Assembly (NCBI GenBank): GCA_910587165.1
Contig: CAJUKP010000003.1
Span: 1-27,285 of the forward strand
From: an uncultured Duncaniella sp.
GTDB taxonomy: Bacteria; Bacteroidota; Bacteroidia; Bacteroidales; Muribaculaceae
Reading direction: 5' to 3'
Length of the DNA stretch: 27,285 bases
Shown here: positions 22,138 through 27,285 of the stretch, one piece after another
How positions within the stretch are numbered: the stretch's first letter is position 1
Layout of the letters: every line of letters begins with the position of its first letter
Made by a program: the position numbers and the translations under genes
Notes under the pieces: generated by a model
What the model was told of the DNA's origin: nothing
The model's input: the letters and a program-made list of their open reading frames with translations, nothing else
Databases searched by the model: none

Positions 22138-24663
22138 ATGGAATTACTCAAGAACCCCACAGTCCGCCGGACACTTGCCTTCATTGCCGGACTCATAGTG
22201 ATAGCCGTCATATCATTCGCATTCTTCTACCCCGACGCACAGCAGGGCAATGAGCTGAGACAGTACGACACCCAGCAGGGCATAGCCATCGGACAGGAAG
22301 CCAAGACCTACGCCGAGATGACAGGCGAGACCCCGCGCTGGACCAACTCGCTCTTCTCGGGTATGCCCACGTTCCAGATCTCACCCTCCTATCCGTCCAC
22401 CTCGCTGTTCAGCTGGATCGGCTCCGTGATGGGACTCGGGCTCCCCTCTCCGGCCAATCTTCTGGCCATGATGATGGTGGGTTTCTTTATCCTGATGATA
22501 TCCATGCGTATGAAATGGGGTGTGGCTCTGCTGGGCGCGATAGCCTACGGCTTCTCCACATATTTCATCATCATAATCGGAGCCGGTCATATATGGAAGT
22601 TCATCACCCTGGCCTACATACCCCCTACCATCGCCGGCATACTGCTCTGCTACCGCGGACGCTATCTCGCCGGAGGTGCCCTCGCGGCCCTGTTCGCCAT
22701 GATGCAGATAGCGAGCAACCATGCCCAGATGACCTATTATTTCCTGTTCGTGATAATAGGATTCGTCATTGCCGAGGCCGTGGTCTCCTACCGTGCCAAG
22801 GAGATGCCCCGATGGGGTAAGGCCACTGCCACGCTTGCCGTGGCCGGACTGCTCGCCGTGGTGGCCAATCTCCCAAGTCTCTACAACACATACGAGTACT
22901 CGAAAGAGACAATGCGAGGCCGTCACAGCGAACTCGCCCAGCCGGCTTCACAGGGTGAGAACAGCACATCCGGTCTTGACAAAGACTACATCACACAATA
23001 CAGCTATCAACCCTCCGAGACCTTCTCGCTTCTCATCCCCAACATCAAGGGTGGCGCATCGGCCAAACCTGTAAAGGGTCGCATGATGCCCGTGAACCTC
23101 GGTGAACTTGACGGTGCCGGATCGGCAGGCGAGATCGAACAGCAGTATCTTGGCTACATGAGCCAGTATTTCGGTGATCCGGAGGGCACGAACGGCCCGG
23201 TCTATGTCGGCGCGCTGATAGTGGCCCTGTTCCTGCTGGGATGCGTCATAGTCAAAGGGCCGGTCAAGTGGGCGCTGCTCGTGCTCACAGTGTTCTCCAT
23301 CATTCTCGCATGGGGACGTCATGCCATGACATTTACCGATATCATGCTGTCCATTGCCCCGATGTACTCCAAGTTCAGGACAGTCGAGAGCATACTCGTC
23401 ATTGCTGAATTCACCATGCCTCTTCTCGCCGTGATGGCGCTGCAGCAGCTCGTGTCCGACAACTCCGGATGGTCTGCCTACCGCAAACCGATCCTATGGT
23501 GCTTCGGTATCACGATAGGCTTCTGCCTGCTCGCATGGGCCGCCCCCGGCCTGTTCGGCTCGGCCATAACCGACAACGACCGCATGATCGACAGCTACAT
23601 AACATCATCGCTCATGCAGCAGGGCTATGATTCCAACACCGCCCGTGGTTTCTCTCTTGCCAACCCCGACATCTATAATGCCGTCGAGACTCTACGCTAC
23701 GGTCTTGTGAAGGCCGACGCACTTCGCAGTCTCCTCATCGCGGCCGCCGGACTCGGCCTGATCATACTGTATATGAAAGGTAAACTCACCGCCACGGTGC
23801 TCACCGGAGTCCTGGTGGTGATCGTATTCCTCGATCTCTACACCGTCAACAAGCGCTATCTCAACCACGACAGTTTCGTGGCGCGGCAGCTCACCGTCGG
23901 CCCATACATTGCCAAGACACCTGCCGACGAGGTAATCCTGCAGGACACGGCCATGAACTACAGGGTGATGGACATCCCCCGCTTCTACAGCGCCGATCCT
24001 TCATATTACCATAAGATGATCGGAGGCTATCATGCCGCCAAGCTCACACGCTATCAGGATCTCATTGACCGCCATCTCAGCCACTTCACACAAGGCGCCG
24101 AGACCGATGCCGACTGGAATGTGCTGAATATGCTCAACGCCCGCTATGTGGTGGGTATGGACGGACAACCTCTTCTCAACCCCGAGGCCTATGGCAATGC
24201 CTGGTTTATCGACAAGGTGGAGTATGTGGACGGAGCCGATGCAGAGATGGCCGTACTCGGAAAAATCGACACCCGTTCCGTGGCCGTGGCCGACTCACGC
24301 TTCCGCTCCGCCCTGGGCTCAGGCAATCCGGCCACACCCGGCGACACTATCTTCGAGACCTCCTACAACCCCGCACATCTCACCTACCACGCCAACTCGG
24401 CCAAAGGTGGTGTGGCTGTGTTCTCCGAAGTATTCTTCCCGTGGGGATGGACCGCTACCATCGACGGCAAACCGGCCGAGATCGACAGGGTGAACTATCT
24501 GCTCCGCGCCATAAATATCCCGGCCGGTTCACATACCATCGAGATGACATTCAATCCCGAATCGCTCCGTGTCACCGACCGCGCGGCCACAGGTGCCATC
24601 ATTCTCATCTACATCGGGCTGATCGCCGCCGTGGCCGAAACCATCCGCAGGCTGCTCAAATGA
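22138..24663 (+). CDS. YfhO-like large multi-pass membrane protein
   Basis: An 841-residue integral inner-membrane protein with 12 or more hydrophobic segments, of the bacterial YfhO/GT-C-like group often annotated as lipid-linked sugar transferases. The first TM is at 12-30; a large extracytoplasmic loop follows (PRWTNSLFSGMPTFQ). TM clusters are visible at about 100-250 and 355-450, with a further stretch around 530-570. The C-terminal third is a soluble beta-rich domain (NLLRAINIPAGSHTIEMTF-like, here YLLRAINIPAGSHTIEM) ending in a last TM (IILIYIGLIAAVAETI). Asp/Glu-containing loops could host catalysis, but function is inferred from family only. The ATGA overlap with the next gene suggests coupling. 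Confidence 0.8.
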   Translation: MELLKNPTVRRTLAFIAGLIVIAVISFAFFYPDAQQGNELRQYDTQQGIAIGQEAKTYAEMTGETPRWTNSLFSGMPTFQISPSYPSTSLFSWIGSVMGLGLPSPANLLAMMMVGFFILMISMRMKWGVALLGAIAYGFSTYFIIIIGAGHIWKFITLAYIPPTIAGILLCYRGRYLAGGALAALFAMMQIASNHAQMTYYFLFVIIGFVIAEAVVSYRAKEMPRWGKATATLAVAGLLAVVANLPSLYNTYEYSKETMRGRHSELAQPASQGENSTSGLDKDYITQYSYQPSETFSLLIPNIKGGASAKPVKGRMMPVNLGELDGAGSAGEIEQQYLGYMSQYFGDPEGTNGPVYVGALIVALFLLGCVIVKGPVKWALLVLTVFSIILAWGRHAMTFTDIMLSIAPMYSKFRTVESILVIAEFTMPLLAVMALQQLVSDNSGWSAYRKPILWCFGITIGFCLLAWAAPGLFGSAITDNDRMIDSYITSSLMQQGYDSNTARGFSLANPDIYNAVETLRYGLVKADALRSLLIAAAGLGLIILYMKGKLTATVLTGVLVVIVFLDLYTVNKRYLNHDSFVARQLTVGPYIAKTPADEVILQDTAMNYRVMDIPRFYSADPSYYHKMIGGYHAAKLTRYQDLIDRHLSHFTQGAETDADWNVLNMLNARYVVGMDGQPLLNPEAYGNAWFIDKVEYVDGADAEMAVLGKIDTRSVAVADSRFRSALGSGNPATPGDTIFETSYNPAHLTYHANSAKGGVAVFSEVFFPWGWTATIDGKPAEIDRVNYLLRAINIPAGSHTIEMTFNPESLRVTDRAATGAIILIYIGLIAAVAETIRRLLK

Positions 24664-25127
24664 ACCCCATAACCCGATGGTGGCGCTCGAAGGGGCACGG
24701 AATCCACTCCCCTTTCGCCTTCAGGATGGTCACCGGCGTACTCCCTGAACGAGGACGCTATTATGCCTACGACGACATTGAGCAGTTGCCGGATTCCGGC
24801 AGACTGAAACTGCTCTTCCGGGTGGTATGCGAGCTCCAACCCTCCACTGTCTACGGCCTTTTCATGCCCGATATGGAAAAGGCTGTGATACTTATGGCCG
24901 ATTCGAGGGTGAGGTTTGTCGACGATCCTGAAAATGCCGATCTGTTTGTCGGTGCGCTTCCGCGGGAGCTCCACGAAGGTAAATCGGCACTGTTCTGGTC
25001 AGCCGGACCTGCCTGGAAGGAATTCCGCTCACGGCTCACCGGCGGAATGACATTCTCTAACGGGCGTGTGGGTCTTGCCGTCAACCGTCACGGCCTCCCG
25101 CGCCAGGATTTCGAATCAGCATTTTGA
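24660..25127 (+). CDS. Small protein resembling the N-terminus of a methyltransferase-like family
   Basis: Encodes 155 residues from the ATG at 24660, which overlaps the stop of the YfhO-like gene (ATGA). A longer frame open from 24441 would overlap that gene heavily and is not likely. The start MNPITRWWRSKGHGIHSPFAF and a following YYAYDDIEQLP recall Bacteroidetes SAM-dependent methyltransferase-like proteins whose N-terminus reads HGxHSPFxF, but those are longer (about 240 residues) and the SAM-binding glycine motif is not visible here. It may be a shortened, catalytically dead relative. The recombinase start overlaps its stop. Confidence 0.65.
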   Translation: MNPITRWWRSKGHGIHSPFAFRMVTGVLPERGRYYAYDDIEQLPDSGRLKLLFRVVCELQPSTVYGLFMPDMEKAVILMADSRVRFVDDPENADLFVGALPRELHEGKSALFWSAGPAWKEFRSRLTGGMTFSNGRVGLAVNRHGLPRQDFESAF

Positions 25128-26059
25128 CACGTTCACTCCACGACATATCCGCTGTGGCCGGCGACTATGAGATGTCGCTGCGCCTTGACAAAGGCCTGTC
25201 CGAAAATTCATGCGAGGGATACCGCCGTGATGTCGACCGGCTTCTTGCCTGGCTTGCCGAGGGGGGAATAATGCTCAGGGATGTCACCACCGATACCCTC
25301 AGATTGTTTCTGGGCGATCTTCACGATCTCGGCATAGCCGAACGGTCACAGGCCAGGATGGTGTCGGGGCTGCGGTCTTTTTTCAGATATCTCACTCTCG
25401 AAGGCTATCTTGAGGCCGACCCGACCGAACTGCTCGAGAGTCCGAAACTCGGCCTTCATCTGCCGGAAGTGCTCACTGTGGCCGAGATCGACGCGATGAT
25501 AGCCGCCATCGACCCCGCGAAGGACGAGGCGCAACGCGACCGCGCCATGATGGAGACTCTCTATGGATGCGGTCTGCGCGTGAGCGAGCTTGTCAATCTC
25601 GAGATGTCCCGCGTATACGCCTCCGAAGGCTATCTGATAGTCAGGGGAAAGGGTGACAAGGAGCGTATGGTGCCTATGTCGGACACCTCGGTGGCTGAGA
25701 TCACGGCATGGCTTGACGACCGTCAGCGCCTTCCCGTGAAACCCGGCGAGGAGAACATACTTTTTCTCAACCGGCGCGGCCACAGGCTCACACGTCAGCG
25801 GGCATTCCAGATCGTGAAAGGGCTCGCCGAGGCGGCCGGGATAAGGAAGACCATCTCGCCCCACACTCTCCGCCACTCATTCGCCACCCATCTGCTCGAG
25901 GGTGGAGCCAATCTCAGGGCCATACAACAGATGCTCGGCCACGAGTCCATAGCCACTACACAGATATATATCCATCTTGATTCATCGGCTCTGCGCGATG
26001 ACATAATGCGCTATCATCCACGCGCCGCCGCGGCATCAGGACAATCCCCGCTACGATAA
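25124..26059 (+). CDS. xerD: Tyrosine recombinase, XerC/XerD type
   Basis: A 311-residue site-specific recombinase of the chromosome-dimer-resolving Xer group, cytoplasmic. The SAM-like N-terminal core-binding domain (about 15-105) has LDKGLSENSCEGYRRDVDRLLAWL and SGLRSFFRYLTLEGYLEADPTELL. The catalytic domain has Arg152 (GCGLRVSELVNL), Lys176 (GKGDKERMVP), His247 and Arg250 (SPHTLRHSFATHLL), His273 (LGHESI) and the nucleophile Tyr282 (TTQIYIH). The TTG at 25124 forms a TTGA overlap with the previous stop; the ATG at 25172 would cut the first helix. The protein could be XerC rather than XerD. It ends 9 bp inside the tail of sufS. Confidence 0.9.
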   Translation: MTRSLHDISAVAGDYEMSLRLDKGLSENSCEGYRRDVDRLLAWLAEGGIMLRDVTTDTLRLFLGDLHDLGIAERSQARMVSGLRSFFRYLTLEGYLEADPTELLESPKLGLHLPEVLTVAEIDAMIAAIDPAKDEAQRDRAMMETLYGCGLRVSELVNLEMSRVYASEGYLIVRGKGDKERMVPMSDTSVAEITAWLDDRQRLPVKPGEENILFLNRRGHRLTRQRAFQIVKGLAEAAGIRKTISPHTLRHSFATHLLEGGANLRAIQQMLGHESIATTQIYIHLDSSALRDDIMRYHPRAAAASGQSPLR

Positions 26060-27274
26060 CATCGCGGCCACACGTTTGAGCGCGGCTATGAAGAGGTCGG
26101 CCTCCTCGCGTGTATTGTAGACGGCGAACGATGCCCTCACCACACCCTCCACGCCAAGAGCCTGCATGAGCGGCTGGGCACAATGATGGCCGGTGCGCAC
26201 GGCTATGCCGAGTTTGTCAAGCAGCATACCCATATCATAATGGTGCTCATGCCCCACAAGGAACGAGATTATGGCGCATTTCCCGGGTGCCTGTCCGAAA
26301 ATGCGTATTCCGGGCACCTCGGCAAGAAGCCGTCCGGTGGTATATTCGAGCAACTCATGCTCATGGGCGGCTATATTGTCTATACCGATCCTCTCCATAA
26401 ACTCTATCCCCTTGCTCAGGGCTGATATGCCGATGAAATCAGGGGTACCGGCCTCGAATTTGAACGGAAGTTCGGCAAAGGTGGTCTTCTCGAACGACAC
26501 CGACTCGATCATCTCCCCTCCACCCTGATACGGCGGCATCTTCTCAAGCCAGGAGCGTTTGCCATAGAGCACACCCACACCGGTCGGCCCATACATCTTA
26601 TGAGCCGAGAAGGCATAGAAGTCGGCATCGAGATCTCTCACATCAACCTTGATATGAGGGACGGCCTGCGCGCCGTCGATCACCACCGGCACACCCTTGG
26701 TATGCGCGAAGGCGATCATCTCCTTGACCGGGTTGACCGTGCCGAGCACATTGGACGCGTGGCAGCAGCTCACAAGACGTGTGCGGGTATTGAACATCGA
26801 CCGGTAGGCCTCGAGATCGAGCGAGCCGTCAGGGAGCATGGGCACAACCCGGAGCTTGAAACCTATGCGGCTCTGAAGCAACTGCCAGGGCACAATGTTG
26901 GCGTGATGCTCCATCACGGTAAGTATCAGCTCGTCTCCCTCGCCCAGCACCATCCCGCCAAACGACGACGCCACAAGATTGAGAGCCTCAGTGGTGCCGC
27001 GGGTGAAGATGATCTCCTCGTGGGATGATGCGTTCACAAACTCCGCCACCTTCCGGCGGGCGGCCTCCTGAAGCTCGGTGGCCTCCTGGGAGAGTGTGTG
27101 CACACCGCGGTGCACATTGGCTTTGGTCCGGGTATAGCCGTTCACAACGGCCTCCACCACCTCGCGGGGAGTCTCGGAGGTGGCGGTGTTGTCAAGATAG
27201 ACGAGAGGCCGTCCGTAAAGCTGACGGCTGAGTATAGGGAAATCCTCACGGATTCTGTCGATGTCCTGTATCAT
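26051..27274 (-). CDS. sufS: Cysteine desulfurase of the SUF system
   Basis: A 407-residue PLP-dependent class V aminotransferase-fold enzyme that takes sulfur from cysteine for Fe-S cluster assembly. The PLP lysine is Lys226 in SAHKMYGPTG, a stacking His is His123 in MEHHANIVPW, and the persulfide-forming cysteine is Cys365 in RTGHHCAQPLM, the SufS-type motif. Other markers are the start LYGRPLVYLDNTATS and GGGEMI at 251-256. The length matches the family. It is probably the last gene of a suf operon whose other members would lie to the right of the window. The stop overlaps the end of the recombinase gene by 9 bp. Confidence 0.95.
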   Translation of the reverse strand: MIQDIDRIREDFPILSRQLYGRPLVYLDNTATSETPREVVEAVVNGYTRTKANVHRGVHTLSQEATELQEAARRKVAEFVNASSHEEIIFTRGTTEALNLVASSFGGMVLGEGDELILTVMEHHANIVPWQLLQSRIGFKLRVVPMLPDGSLDLEAYRSMFNTRTRLVSCCHASNVLGTVNPVKEMIAFAHTKGVPVVIDGAQAVPHIKVDVRDLDADFYAFSAHKMYGPTGVGVLYGKRSWLEKMPPYQGGGEMIESVSFEKTTFAELPFKFEAGTPDFIGISALSKGIEFMERIGIDNIAAHEHELLEYTTGRLLAEVPGIRIFGQAPGKCAIISFLVGHEHHYDMGMLLDKLGIAVRTGHHCAQPLMQALGVEGVVRASFAVYNTREEADLFIAALKRVAAMLS

Positions 27275-27285
27275 TTTTGGGGAGA

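Noticed and set aside
24441..24659. Longer upstream start for the gene ending at 25127
   Set aside because: It would overlap the YfhO-like coding region by over 200 nt; the ATG at 24660 with an ATGA overlap is far more likely.
1..27285. CRISPR arrays, tRNA or rRNA genes, insertion sequences
   Set aside because: I saw no regularly spaced repeats, no tRNA or rRNA sequence I could recognise, and no transposase. The tyrosine recombinase is a Xer-type housekeeping enzyme in an operon, not an obvious integrase with attachment sites.

Overview
This window looks like a chromosomal segment of a gut Bacteroidales, most likely a Muribaculaceae-type organism. The evidence is a SusC/SusD outer-membrane pair beside a GH97 glycosidase, a BspA-like leucine-rich-repeat protein with a C-terminal sorting-type tail, DUF1573 proteins and a YfhO-type membrane protein. 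Promoters match the Bacteroidetes sigma pattern (TTTG, about 19-20 nt, TAnnTTTG) and recognisable Shine-Dalgarno sequences are absent. The genus is an inference; no rRNA or tRNA gene was seen.

Layout. Positions 1-6511 are mostly housekeeping: a secreted SGNH hydrolase (minus), then plus-strand ilvE with an overlapping HD-domain protein, greA with a HIT-family protein, menA and rubrerythrin, and a convergent CNNM/DUF21-CBS membrane protein. Positions 6512-10330 look accessory and more AT-rich. They hold a small Cys-rich secreted protein, a long non-coding leader with a canonical promoter and a hairpin, a 40-residue Cys-containing peptide, a radical SAM/SPASM enzyme with an apparent PqqD-like N-terminus, a 42-residue acidic peptide, and a secreted BspA-like protein. 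Positions 10475-13057 (minus) form an operon of two DUF1573 proteins and the MeaB-type GTPase. A YczE-like membrane protein diverges from it. A highly codon-biased susC/susD pair (14197-19122) faces a convergent GH97 gene. Positions 21524-26059 are a tightly packed operon: a lipoprotein, a YfhO-like protein, a short unknown protein and a tyrosine recombinase of the XerC/XerD type. sufS lies tail-to-tail with the recombinase at the right edge.

How the genes work together. SusC/SusD should import a glycan across the outer membrane, and GH97 could cut alpha-linked sugars from it. The ilvE, greA, menA, meaB, xer and sufS genes are core metabolism and maintenance. The most promising candidate for an undescribed system is the locus at about 7078-9118. 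I read it as a possible ribosomally made, post-translationally modified peptide (RiPP) system: promoter, long structured leader, Cys-containing peptide, short hairpin, radical SAM/SPASM maturase, acidic peptide. Which peptide is the substrate, and what modification is made, cannot be told from sequence alone.
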